The notes beneath the pieces were generated by a model that was not told where the DNA came from, ran no database searches, and saw only the letters and a list, made by a program, of their open reading frames with translations. Shown here piece after piece: positions 17,294 through 25,838 of a stretch of 64,000 nt of DNA. Position numbers and translations under genes: made by a program. This stretch comes from Nemesobacter sp965204665 (lineage in GTDB: Bacteria > Desulfobacterota_D > UBA1144 > Nemesobacterales > Nemesobacteraceae), in contig OZ242002.1 in assembly GCA_965204665.1 (NCBI GenBank), positions 1,916,753 to 1,980,752 on the forward strand. Reading direction: 5' to 3'. Each line of letters starts with the position of its first letter. The first letter of the stretch is position 1.

Positions 17294-20119
17294 TCAGACT
17301 CCCACTGCAAAGAAGTCTCTGTCGCTGAGAAAACTTCCGTTTGACCTCTCCCTTACAGTTCTCCCTCTCTTCCATGATCGTTCGCACCTTGGTTCTCCCA
17401 AGAGATCCGAGAGGTATACCTGAATTTCATCGCCCGCAGATACCTCGAACCTGCTTACGCCGCAGAGGTCCTCGAGTTCAGACTCGAATTTTTTCATCTC
17501 ATCGTAATTGTTTTCCGTAACTCTGACATCGAGTCCAACATCAAGCGGATTTTTAAGCCCCTTCTCCGCTCGCGCGTCTTCAAGAACTTTGAGACATGTT
17601 TTCCTGATATTCATAACCTCCTTCCATATCCCGTCCACATTGACCCTCCGTACTGCAGGAAAAGTTTCAAGATGTATATTGGCGGTTTCATCCTTTTTCA
17701 GGGATTTATATGCCTCGAACGAAGTGTGGACAAGGACAGGCGCGAGGAATTTTATAATCCCCTCGGCTATTCGGTACATTACGGTCTGCGTGCGTTTTCT
17801 TTTTCTACTGTCTTTTTTCTCACAATATAGTCTGTCTTTTACGCAGGCTAGATAAACAGCGCTCATATCATCGCAGCAGAAAGAAAAAAGAAGGTCGCTC
17901 GCCTGCTTGTAGCGGAACTTCGAATAGGCATCGGCGATTTCCTCTGAAAACTCCGTAAAACGACAATATGCCCAGTAATCAACCGAGTATTTGTCATCTG
18001 GTTCAAACTCAACGCTATCTTTCTCCAAGTCGAAATCATTTAAGTTTCCGAGGAAAAACCTTATTGTGTTTCTTATTTTCCTGTACTGGTCGGCGGCTAC
18101 TTCAAAGAACTTCCAGTCAACCTTTATATCGTTGGAATAACTGAGCGAACTTACCCACCAGCGACAGACATCCGCTCCATATCTGGAAAGGATATCCTCA
18201 ATATCTATTGCGTTATCACCGGACTTGCTCATCTTTTTCCCCTGTGAATCCACCATGAACCCATGGGTAAAAAGCGCACGAAAAGGCGGATGCCCCGTAG
18301 CACCCAGAGCGACCAGAAGAGAGGACTGGAACCACCCTCTGTGCTGGTCCGAACCCTCAAGGTACATGTCGGCGGGATAGCCGAGATTTCTTGCCAAGAG
18401 AACGGAGTTCCACGAAGAGCCGGATTCAAACCATACGTCAAAAACATCGCAGCCCTTGCGAAGCCGCATTATAGCTTCTTGCGACTTAAGCCAGGATGGA
18501 GCATCCTGGTCATCCCCGGGGTCATATTCTCCGAGAAGTTCTGCGGCTTCAGAGGAAAACCACTTGTCGGAACCTTCTTTTCTTATTTTTTCGGAGACGC
18601 AACGCACCATTTCTGCAGTCATAACCGCTTTTCCATCCCGGTCGATAAAATACGGAATCGGAAGTCCCCAAGACCTCTGTCTGGATATACACCAATCGGG
18701 TCTTGATTCGAGCATGCCCGTAAGCCTCTTCTTTCCCCACTCCGGATAAAAATCAATCTCTTCGGCAACCGCTTCAACAGCTTTTTCCCTCAGAGTTTTT
18801 CCGTCTTTTCCAAACGGTTTGTCCATGTGTATGAACCACTGACTCGTAGCCCTGAAAATCGTGGGAGTTTTACTTCTCCAGTCGTGCGGATAACTATGAG
18901 TATAGGATTCGGAATAAAAAAGATTTCCCGATTCATCAAGCCTATGGGTTATTATGTCGTTACTCTCCCACACTCCCCTCCCCCTTATCCATTGCGGAAC
19001 CGTATCGTCAAAAGTACCGTCCTCTTTTACGGGACAATATATATCCAGCCCATGGCGAAGACCTGTTACGTAATCCTCGTCACCATGTCCGGGAGCCGTG
19101 TGGACGCATCCCGTACCCGTATCAAACGTAACGTAATCGGCGCATACAACGACAGATTTTCTATCAGTAAACGGGTGGCGGCATGCAACCTTACAGTCCG
19201 AAAGATCTTTTCCTGAACATGACCCGGTTTTTTCATAGCGGTCATCCCCGGCCTTACTGAACACCTGTCGGCAGAGGTCCTCTCCCACAATAACGTTTTT
19301 GCCTGAAGATAATCTGTAGAGACTGTATCTTCCCCCGGGAGAGACAGCAACGGCGAGATTCGCGGGGAGAGTCCACGGAGTGGTGGTCCATATGATGATG
19401 TGAACCGGCTCCACTGAGTCGGCACCGAGAGACAGAGGAAGCGTCTTCGGATCATCGACCCTGAACAGAACGTAAACACTCCTGTCCTCTCTTTCATAGT
19501 ATTCAAGTTCCGCCTCGGCAAGAGCGGTACGGTTTTCTATCGACCAGTGAACGGGTTTCAGGTCCCTGTAGACAATGCCTCTTTCAAGCAGCTCTCCGAA
19601 AGCGTTCAGAACTCCGGATTCATAACTCCGGGTCATCGTCAGATAGGGGTTTTTATAATCGCCGAGCGTACCTAGGCGGATCATCTGCCTTGACTGCAGT
19701 TTCACGTATGAGGATGCGTGCCGGCTGCAGTTCTTCCTTACATCAAGAGGCGACATACTGAAAGATTCTTCGCCCAACTCCTTGAGTACCTTGTATTCTA
19801 TAGGAAGTCCATGACAGTCCCATCCCGGCACGAACTCCAAATCGAACCCTTCCATTATCTTCGATCTTACCACCAAGTCCTTGAGTACCTTGTTCAACAG
19901 ATGACCGAGATGTATGGGACCGTTTGCGTAAGGAGGACCGTCATGAAAGACGAATTTTTTTTCGCCGTGATTTTTTTCGAGTATTCTCGCGTACAGGTCT
20001 TCCTTTTTCCAGGATTTCTGTATTTCAGGCTCTTTCCGCTGCAGGTTCGCCTTCATCGGAAAATCCGTTCTCGGAAGGTTGAGGGTGTTCTTATAATTTA
20101 CTTTTTCTTCTTTTTGCAT
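17294..20119 (-). CDS. ileS: Isoleucyl-tRNA synthetase
   Basis: The 941-residue class I synthetase has the HIGH motif in PPYANGPIHLGHLLNK, the editing (CP1) domain, GSDQHRGWFQSS, the KMSKS motif in QGKKMSKSGDN and a C-terminal anticodon-binding domain. Length and motif spacing match the bacterial type. The C terminus is odd: where most bacterial enzymes have a four-cysteine zinc site, this one reads RCERSWKRG and then FLSDRDFFAVGV, so only one of four expected cysteines remains. The rest is intact, so I consider the gene functional. Confidence 0.95.
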   Translation of the reverse strand: MQKEEKVNYKNTLNLPRTDFPMKANLQRKEPEIQKSWKKEDLYARILEKNHGEKKFVFHDGPPYANGPIHLGHLLNKVLKDLVVRSKIMEGFDLEFVPGWDCHGLPIEYKVLKELGEESFSMSPLDVRKNCSRHASSYVKLQSRQMIRLGTLGDYKNPYLTMTRSYESGVLNAFGELLERGIVYRDLKPVHWSIENRTALAEAELEYYEREDRSVYVLFRVDDPKTLPLSLGADSVEPVHIIIWTTTPWTLPANLAVAVSPGGRYSLYRLSSGKNVIVGEDLCRQVFSKAGDDRYEKTGSCSGKDLSDCKVACRHPFTDRKSVVVCADYVTFDTGTGCVHTAPGHGDEDYVTGLRHGLDIYCPVKEDGTFDDTVPQWIRGRGVWESNDIITHRLDESGNLFYSESYTHSYPHDWRSKTPTIFRATSQWFIHMDKPFGKDGKTLREKAVEAVAEEIDFYPEWGKKRLTGMLESRPDWCISRQRSWGLPIPYFIDRDGKAVMTAEMVRCVSEKIRKEGSDKWFSSEAAELLGEYDPGDDQDAPSWLKSQEAIMRLRKGCDVFDVWFESGSSWNSVLLARNLGYPADMYLEGSDQHRGWFQSSLLVALGATGHPPFRALFTHGFMVDSQGKKMSKSGDNAIDIEDILSRYGADVCRWWVSSLSYSNDIKVDWKFFEVAADQYRKIRNTIRFFLGNLNDFDLEKDSVEFEPDDKYSVDYWAYCRFTEFSEEIADAYSKFRYKQASDLLFSFCCDDMSAVYLACVKDRLYCEKKDSRKRKRTQTVMYRIAEGIIKFLAPVLVHTSFEAYKSLKKDETANIHLETFPAVRRVNVDGIWKEVMNIRKTCLKVLEDARAEKGLKNPLDVGLDVRVTENNYDEMKKFESELEDLCGVSRFEVSAGDEIQVYLSDLLGEPRCERSWKRGRTVRERSNGSFLSDRDFFAVGV

Positions 20120-20195
20120 ATTTTTGCCGGCTCAGGATCATGCATCTGCAGATATGATCGGAGAATGATATTTCAATCAAGCTGTTTTGTGCGGA

Positions 20196-20534
20196 TTATC
20201 GGACGCTATCAAAGAAAGATTCGAATTCTTCAAGCAGATTGTTTGAGAACTCCACCCATTCTTCCCATTCATCCATATAGTCTCTTGATTCATCAACTTT
20301 TTTCTTGACGAATATTCCGTTGTTGAAATTCTCCACGAGAAAATACCCGACTTGCTGGAGTTTTTTTTCAAGCATCAAGGAATATTTGTGAAGAATGAGT
20401 ATTTTCTCTTCGTCGGCTTCTCTGTATTCCGCGATGAAATAGCCATTTACCTGCGGGGAAGGCATATCCATCGTCACGTGCTTGAACATCGTCGGATTTA
20501 TATTTTCGGCCTTCATTGATATATACAGTTCCAT
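20196..20534 (-). CDS. Small acidic protein of unknown function
   Basis: A 112-residue acidic protein with no family I recognise. It has two aromatic-rich segments, an alternating region GYFIAEYREADEEKILIL that could be beta strand, and a C terminus rich in Glu, Trp and Phe (DEWEEWVEFSNNLLEEFE). No signal peptide or membrane segment. It is 76 bp upstream of ileS on the same strand, and a GGAG lies about 14 bases before the ATG; starts at residue 7 or 15 are possible. Codon usage looks genuine, but coding status is uncertain. Confidence 0.5.
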   Translation of the reverse strand: MELYISMKAENINPTMFKHVTMDMPSPQVNGYFIAEYREADEEKILILHKYSLMLEKKLQQVGYFLVENFNNGIFVKKKVDESRDYMDEWEEWVEFSNNLLEEFESFFDSVR

Positions 20535-20642
20535 TTTATCTATACGCGCTCTCCATATAAAACTGGAATTCTACAATATTTTTTCCGAAATTGCTTGTAA
20601 ATCGTAACTGTTGTTCTGTCAAGCAGGTCGAAGCACGATGGC

Positions 20643-20669
20643 TTGACTTAGTAAGGGGGGGGGTAAAAT
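20643..20669 (+). promoter_or_regulatory. Poly-G spacer promoter of RTX1
   Basis: A -35 box TTGACT (20643-20648) and a -10 box TAAAAT (20664-20669) are separated by 15 bases, of which the last nine (20655-20663) are an uninterrupted G run. The same arrangement recurs before three paralogous genes. Slippage in the G run would change the -35/-10 spacing, as documented for Neisseria porA. At 9 G the spacer is 2 short of the optimal 17. The gene's ATG lies 54 bases beyond the -10 box. Confidence 0.65.
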
Positions 20670-20722
20670 CAAAGACGAAATTTAACGGGTTGCGGAAAAT
20701 ATTCTACAATGGGAGGTTTATT

Positions 20723-22141
20723 ATGAAGTTGCGTAATTTCTTAGTTTTGTTGTTTCTGCTCGGCGGAGCGGTTTTCTTTGCGGCCTGCGAAGGGGAGATG
20801 GGGCCGGCAGGTAAAGATGGGGCAAAAGGTGATAAAGGAGATAAAGGCGACCCGGGAGTTGCAGGTCCGGCAGGAACTCCGGGGGTGAAAGGCGACAAAG
20901 GTGACCCGATACCTTTCGGTGACCCCAGATGCGACGTGAGTAACGGTATAAATGCGCTGTCCGGTGTCTCACAAGATATCACAGGGACTGCGGATGCCGA
21001 TGTCATATGCGGAAATCAGTACAACAACACGATTATTGCCGGCGCCGGGAACGATACCGTCTACGGCGGAGACGGAGATGACCTGATTGCAGGTGGAGAC
21101 GGTAATGATATTCTCTACGCCGAGAGCGGGGATTCCGACGAACTCCAGGGTGGAGCAGGCGATGATACTCTCTACGGTGGAGACGGGGAAAATACTTTTT
21201 TCCTGCATGATGCGGGCAATGATACTTTTATAGGCGGCGCAGGCGGTAAAGACTATCTTTTCTGTGGTCATCTGCAAAGTACTCCGGTAAAGAGTGATCC
21301 CTTTTTTTCCAATGAGAATATAAGAATGAACCTCTCCGAAGGGACATTTTCCGGTTACGGGTCTGATAAGTTCGAGGGTATTGAAAATGTTGTTTGCGGC
21401 ACGGGAGACGACACCATTACCGGAGATGAGAAAGACAATTACCTGAATGGACTTTATGGTATCGACACTCTGACAGGCGGAGCAGGAGACGATACGCTCG
21501 AACCCGGTTTAGGTACCACTACCGACACTGCAAATGCAGTGTACGGCACTGCAGGCAGGGCGGATGGCGGTGAAGGTAACGATACTCTGGTGGTGTTCGG
21601 GGGGACCTGGACTGTTTTTGGAGGAAGAACTCGTGTGACAGCAAGTATTGCTGATGCGAAAAACGACTTCACCCTGGGAACAACTCTTTCCGCAAGGATG
21701 ACCAACTTCGAGAACCTTTCCGCTGTTTCACCATTGTGGGGTCCCCGTACTACCGCCGTTACTTTTACGGGAGACGGTAATGCGAATATTCTCACAGGCG
21801 GAAACGTTGCCGATACTCTTAAAGGTGAAGGAGGGAACGACACTCTTATAGGCAATAAGGGAATCGACAACCTTACCGGCGGAGCCGGAGCCGACACTTT
21901 CGTCATCGACTACGAGCACAGAAGCGACAAGGATAGTATTAAGGACTTCACTGCGGCACAGAATGATAAGATCCGGTTCAGAGGTTTTCCTGCAGATATC
22001 AGGAAGGTGGGCGGCACGGGTATGAACATTTCCGTGGGGAAGGCCGACGGAACGGCTGCTGCCGATGTTGTTCAGGTACAGTCGACCGGTGAAGCGAATA
22101 CAATCCGCACCACGCCGGCCCGATATGAATTCGTGGACTGA
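20723..22141 (+). CDS. Collagen-like/RTX-repeat lipoprotein, copy 1
   Basis: The 472-residue product starts with a lipoprotein signal (MKLRNFLVLLFLLGG) and lipobox FAAC, so Cys22 is lipidated; Glu at +2 suggests the outer membrane. Next come 12 Gly-X-Y collagen-like triplets, the linker FGDPRCDVSNGINAL with a second cysteine in VICGNQY, then RTX calcium-binding nonapeptides (GGDGDD, GGAGDDTLYGG types) in three blocks, and a C-terminal module LTGGAGADTFVIDY to ARYEFVD. I start at 20723, with GGGAGG 6 bases upstream. Function is unknown; a surface adhesin or antigen is inferred. Confidence 0.8.
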   Translation: MKLRNFLVLLFLLGGAVFFAACEGEMGPAGKDGAKGDKGDKGDPGVAGPAGTPGVKGDKGDPIPFGDPRCDVSNGINALSGVSQDITGTADADVICGNQYNNTIIAGAGNDTVYGGDGDDLIAGGDGNDILYAESGDSDELQGGAGDDTLYGGDGENTFFLHDAGNDTFIGGAGGKDYLFCGHLQSTPVKSDPFFSNENIRMNLSEGTFSGYGSDKFEGIENVVCGTGDDTITGDEKDNYLNGLYGIDTLTGGAGDDTLEPGLGTTTDTANAVYGTAGRADGGEGNDTLVVFGGTWTVFGGRTRVTASIADAKNDFTLGTTLSARMTNFENLSAVSPLWGPRTTAVTFTGDGNANILTGGNVADTLKGEGGNDTLIGNKGIDNLTGGAGADTFVIDYEHRSDKDSIKDFTAAQNDKIRFRGFPADIRKVGGTGMNISVGKADGTAAADVVQVQSTGEANTIRTTPARYEFVD

Positions 22142-22223
22142 GTTCAATCGGTTCCGGTGAAGCTGTTTCCGCGAAAGGAACAACTTTAACGTTCAGTAGA
22201 TTCCGTTTGTTTTTCTTCAGGTC

Positions 22224-22257
22224 AACCCGGGTTTCAAGAGATTGGAACCCGGGTTTT
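22224..22257 (+). terminator. Rho-independent terminator after RTX1
   Basis: A near-perfect stem AACCCGGGTTTC / GGAACCCGGGTT with a short loop is followed by four T. About 50 bases before it a smaller hairpin GTTTCC-GCGAAA-GGAAC lies just after the stop codon. Both parts recur after copies 3 and 4 and, degenerate, after copy 2. Confidence 0.75.
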
Positions 22258-22313
22258 CTGAAGTGAAACCGTCCGAAGGGGACCCCTCCCCCTATTTTTC
22301 GGACCACGCAAAA

Positions 22314-22510
22314 GGGACTGTGAAGATATTCTGAGGTTTTGCATTGTTCAGTGTAGATCCCGGAATCGAGATGTTTTTACAGAATCTGGTTTATCCCTCA
22401 TCCCTCGGCCAATACAAAGGCATAATTATCCTTGCTGCATTCAGAAAAACAGATGCCTTCCTGACAGTCGATTTGCTCTTTAACGATCTTCCTCTCAATA
22501 CTCTCAAAGC
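22314..22510. mobile_element. MITE derived from the IS1182-family element, copy 1
   Basis: The left part (GGGACTGTGAAGATATTCTG, then the TTTTTACAGAATCTG block) matches the transposase-proximal end of the IS1182-type element at 43.2-45.1 kb; the right part (GATGCCTTCCTGACAGTCG to CTCAATACTCTCA) matches its other end. No coding sequence lies between, so it is a 197 bp non-autonomous derivative. The right terminal repeat is worn. It sits just after the RTX1 terminator; the rest of 22258-22765 shows nothing else. Confidence 0.65.
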
Positions 22511-22765
22511 GTTATTGTAGGCATGTACGTCATCCATTGACCGAACACTTACTGTAAAACCCGTTGGACAACCGAAGAAATTCACTTGTCGACAATAACT
22601 CCCTGCCGTCTATTTTGTAATCTCTGAATGTCTCGGTATTGTTTTCTCCGACAACGACCTATGCTTTTATTGTTAACCGTCACGCAGGCCGTTATCCAAA
22701 GGCATTGTCCGTTTCCATAACCACGCGAGTAAACGGAACAAAGTTTTTACATAAGGAGAGACGGG

Positions 22766-23416
22766 ATGAAGTTTTTTATAGACTCCGCAAATATCAAGGA
22801 AATCCGCAGCGCCGCAGACTTTGGAATAGTGGACGGAGTAACCACGAACCCGTCCCTTGTATCCAATGAAAACAGCCAGGGCAGTTTTGAGGAACTCATA
22901 AAAGAAATATGCGATACGGTAAATGGTCCGGTGAGCGCAGAGGTACTCAGCACGAACTATGAAGAAATGATTTCCGAGGGAAGAAAACTTGCAGGAATAG
23001 ACGACCATGTCGTTGTAAAACTTCCGATGACGGAAAACGGTGTGAAGGCTACAAAAACTCTCTCTAATGAAGGGATAAACGTTAACGTCACACTGATTTT
23101 CTCTCCGGCCCAAGCCCTTCTGGCCGCAAAGGCCGGCGCCGGTTATGTAAGTCCTTTCGTGGGAAGACTTGATGATGTGTCGACAAACGGGATGGACTTA
23201 GTGCTCGATATATGCGAAATATACGCTCACTACGACTATACAACCAGAATACTGGTTGCAAGCGTAAGGCATCCTATGCATCTGGTGGAAGCAGCTAAAA
23301 TGGGGGCGGATGTCGCTACTTTTCCGTATAAGGTATTCACCCAACTCTTCAAACATCCGCTTACGGATACGGGCCTTGAAAGATTTTTAAGTGACTGGGG
23401 AGTAAAAAAGAAATAA
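22766..23416 (+). CDS. tal: Small transaldolase / fructose-6-phosphate aldolase family
   Basis: The 216-residue protein begins MKFFIDSANIKEIRSAADFG and GVTTNPSLV, the signature of the short TalB/MipB-like transaldolases. The Schiff-base lysine is in HVVVKLPMTENG, and the barrel segments NVTLIFSPAQALLAAKAGAGYVSPFVGR and TRILVASVRHP are standard. It probably works in the non-oxidative pentose phosphate pathway. AAGGAGA lies 9 bases before the ATG. It converges with tlyA with only 4 bp between stops. Confidence 0.93.
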   Translation: MKFFIDSANIKEIRSAADFGIVDGVTTNPSLVSNENSQGSFEELIKEICDTVNGPVSAEVLSTNYEEMISEGRKLAGIDDHVVVKLPMTENGVKATKTLSNEGINVNVTLIFSPAQALLAAKAGAGYVSPFVGRLDDVSTNGMDLVLDICEIYAHYDYTTRILVASVRHPMHLVEAAKMGADVATFPYKVFTQLFKHPLTDTGLERFLSDWGVKKK

Positions 23417-23420
23417 ATTT

Positions 23421-24161
23421 TTACTTGGTGGCGCAGAGGAAAAACTCTCTATTTCCACCTGCACCTTTTATTGGAGATTCAACAAAGTTCTTAGCTTCAA
23501 GCCCCAATTCATTGATATGAAGTGTTATTTTGTCGATAACATCCATCTGCTTCACCTCATCCCTGACAATTCCCTTCTTTCCCACTTTCCCTTTCCCGAC
23601 TTCAAATTGAGGTTTCACAAGAGCTAACAGAACTCCATTCTTACAAAGAACCGAAACTGCAGGTCGAAGTATATTCGTAAGAGAGATAAAAGAAACATCC
23701 ACTGTGACTATATCCACAGTTTCTCCGATATCTTCAGGTTTGATATATCTGCAGTTTATTCTTTCCCTGACAATCACCCTTCTGTCATTTCTCAGTTTCC
23801 AGTCGATTTGACCGTACCCTACGTCAAAGGCGTAAACCTTGGATGCGCCGTACCGCAAAAGACAGTCGGTAAAACCTCCTGTGGACGCTCCTACGTCCAG
23901 AGCCACCTTCCCTTCTACGAATACCTGAAAATGCGTTATCGCCTTTTCAAGTTTAACCCCTCCCCTGCTTACAAACCTTCTGGGGGCTTGCTCCACTCGT
24001 ATAGATGCGTCTCTTTTTACCTGAGTTCCGGGTTTTTCGACCTTCTGCCCCTTCACCGAGACCAGTCCCGACATTATAAGTCCTCGGGCATGAGTTTTAC
24101 TTGAAGCTAAGTTCTTTTCCACCAAAAGACTGTCAAGCCTTGTGTTATTGTTCTCTTTCAC
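23421..24161 (-). CDS. tlyA: TlyA-family rRNA methyltransferase / hemolysin A homologue
   Basis: The 246-residue protein has an N-terminal S4 RNA-binding domain (RLDSLLVEKNLASSKTHARGLI) and an FtsJ-like methyltransferase domain with SAM motif LDVGASTGGFTDCLL and the segment VKPQFEVGKG. Members methylate rRNA 2'-OH of cytidines; some were described as hemolysins. It overlaps the end of the upstream prenyl synthase gene by 17 bp, so both are translated from one message. The tlyA-ispA-xseB order is a known cluster, here lacking dxs. Confidence 0.92.
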   Translation of the reverse strand: MKENNNTRLDSLLVEKNLASSKTHARGLIMSGLVSVKGQKVEKPGTQVKRDASIRVEQAPRRFVSRGGVKLEKAITHFQVFVEGKVALDVGASTGGFTDCLLRYGASKVYAFDVGYGQIDWKLRNDRRVIVRERINCRYIKPEDIGETVDIVTVDVSFISLTNILRPAVSVLCKNGVLLALVKPQFEVGKGKVGKKGIVRDEVKQMDVIDKITLHINELGLEAKNFVESPIKGAGGNREFFLCATK

Positions 24162-25089
24162 GCAGAAAAACCGCTATTTCCCGAAGCGGGTTCGGTTCTT
24201 TTTCAAAATCCAGAAGTTCTTCCATAGCTTGGTCGGTAAGTTCCCTGACCTTTGCTATGGAATTCTGATGACCGGCAAAAGACAAGTAATTCTGTTTTTT
24301 CGCTTTTTCTTGATTGTCCGGATGCGTCGTACCGTCTCCGGAACTGTCAAGAACATCATCCATTATCTGAAAGGCCACACCCAGTTTTTCCGCATATGAT
24401 CTGAGTTTTTCAAGTTCTCTGTTCCCAGCCCCCGCAATAATCGCTCCGCAGAGGACTGAAGCCGAAAACAGCATAGCAGTCTTCATCATATAAGAGTCTC
24501 GGATATTCTCAGGAGACAATTTCTTTTCTCCCTCCATTTTGAGATCAAGGAACTGACCCAGAACCATGCCTTTTGATCCTGCTGACCGGGAGATGACGGA
24601 GATAGCGCTTAGAGTAAGTTCCGGAGGTACGCCGGCCTCGGGAAGTTTTTCCGCCATCAAGCCGAACGCATCGGTTAAAAGAGCATCTCCCGCCAGTATG
24701 GCCGGTCCTTCTCCGAAAACCCTGTGGTTAGCGAGTTTTCCTCTTCTCATGTCATCATTATCCATTGAAGGGAGATCGTCGTGGATTATTGAATAGGTGT
24801 GAATCATCTCAATGGCGCATGCGGCAGGCAGGACATTTGTATAACTGCCGCATACAACCTCGGATGCGGCCAGACACAGTATAGGTCTTAATCTTTTTCC
24901 ACCAGGAAAAATAGTGTAGAAAACTGAATCATAAAGTGAGTTTTCCTCCTCACCCCGTAGCAGGTATTCCCTTAAAGCTGAATTAATGACCTCTTTTCTA
25001 CTTTCAAGGTACTCTGTCAAGTCAAAATTCATCTCACCGTGTCCGCGTATTCTGAAATAAATGAAAGGTCGGTCATTTAGATCGACCAT
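24145..25089 (-). CDS. ispA: Polyprenyl (farnesyl/geranylgeranyl) diphosphate synthase
   Basis: The 314-residue protein carries both aspartate-rich motifs of trans-prenyltransferases, DDLPSMDNDDMRRG and QIMDDVLD, and the isopentenyl-binding GGKRLRPIL. It extends allylic diphosphates for quinone and lipid-carrier synthesis. The start is ambiguous: the first ATG has GAGG 5 bases upstream; an internal ATG at 25032 (MNFDLTEYLE) would give a more typical 295 residues. A MITE separates it from xseB, which is normally adjacent. Confidence 0.92.
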   Translation of the reverse strand: MVDLNDRPFIYFRIRGHGEMNFDLTEYLESRKEVINSALREYLLRGEEENSLYDSVFYTIFPGGKRLRPILCLAASEVVCGSYTNVLPAACAIEMIHTYSIIHDDLPSMDNDDMRRGKLANHRVFGEGPAILAGDALLTDAFGLMAEKLPEAGVPPELTLSAISVISRSAGSKGMVLGQFLDLKMEGEKKLSPENIRDSYMMKTAMLFSASVLCGAIIAGAGNRELEKLRSYAEKLGVAFQIMDDVLDSSGDGTTHPDNQEKAKKQNYLSFAGHQNSIAKVRELTDQAMEELLDFEKEPNPLREIAVFLREREQ

Positions 25090-25162
25090 AGAACCTCAGA
25101 AGCAAGAGATTCCATAAAAAGAAATCACGAAAATTGAATACGTCTGCTGTTCCTATCCAGTT

Positions 25163-25433
25163 GAGACTGTGAAGATATTCTGAAGCTCTGCATTGTTCAG
25201 CGTAGACCTCGGAACCGAGATGTTTTTACAGAATCTGCCCCCTCTCGGCCAATACAGCGGCATAATTATCTTCGCATTACAGGCAGTCAGGTGTTGATAT
25301 CTCCTCTTTTCCAAAGTACAGTTACATACCATTCCAGAAAATTTTCAACTTATTCCTTCAGAAAAATAGATGCATTCCTGACAGTCGATTTATTATTCTT
25401 TAACGATGTTCCTCTCAATACTATCACAGTCCC
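25163..25433. mobile_element. MITE derived from the IS1182-family element, copy 2
   Basis: A 271 bp element with ends GAGACTGTGAAGATATTC and (inverted) GGGACTGTGATAG. Inside are blocks shared with the IS1182-type ends: the TTTTTACAGAATCTG block, CTCGGCCAATACAGCGGC and GCATTCCTGACAGTCG. It has no open frame. It is inserted between ispA and xseB, and may have separated their transcripts. The remainder of 25090-25560 is featureless. Confidence 0.7.
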
Positions 25434-25560
25434 GGTTGCTTATTGATTGGTAAACATCTCAATTTCGGACCGAGTCTCCGAGCGGTTTCGCGATTCTAAG
25501 CCTAGAACTCCGTTCGGAACGAGTCCTGATTTTCTCTAACCTGATGAATTGAAATTGATT

Positions 25561-25818
25561 CTATTCAGTTGATTTCGGACCAGTATCGAAATCGGTCGCT
25601 TCATCATCACCGAAATCCTTAAGGTCGATAACGCCTTCTGTTTTTTCTTCTATAATGCTTATCTTTTTCTTTACGCTTTCCAGATTAACGTAGCATTCTC
25701 TTATGAGTTTCGTTCCTTTTTCGAATTTCTTTATGGATTCATCAAGCGGAAATTTACCGCTCTCAAGATCTCCGACGATTTCTTTTATCTCATCAAGAAG
25801 ACTTTCAAATGATTTCAT
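25561..25818 (-). CDS. xseB: Exodeoxyribonuclease VII small subunit
   Basis: The 85-residue protein has the XseB pattern: SFESLLDEIKEIVGDLESGKFPLDESIKKFEKGTKLI split over two helices, then a short acidic tail. XseB binds XseA to form the single-strand exonuclease VII. Length is normal. It begins 20 bp after the antiporter gene ends. The large subunit is not in the window. Confidence 0.88.
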   Translation of the reverse strand: MKSFESLLDEIKEIVGDLESGKFPLDESIKKFEKGTKLIRECYVNLESVKKKISIIEEKTEGVIDLKDFGDDEATDFDTGPKSTE

Positions 25819-25838
25819 TGCAAGCCCTGCATAGGCAT

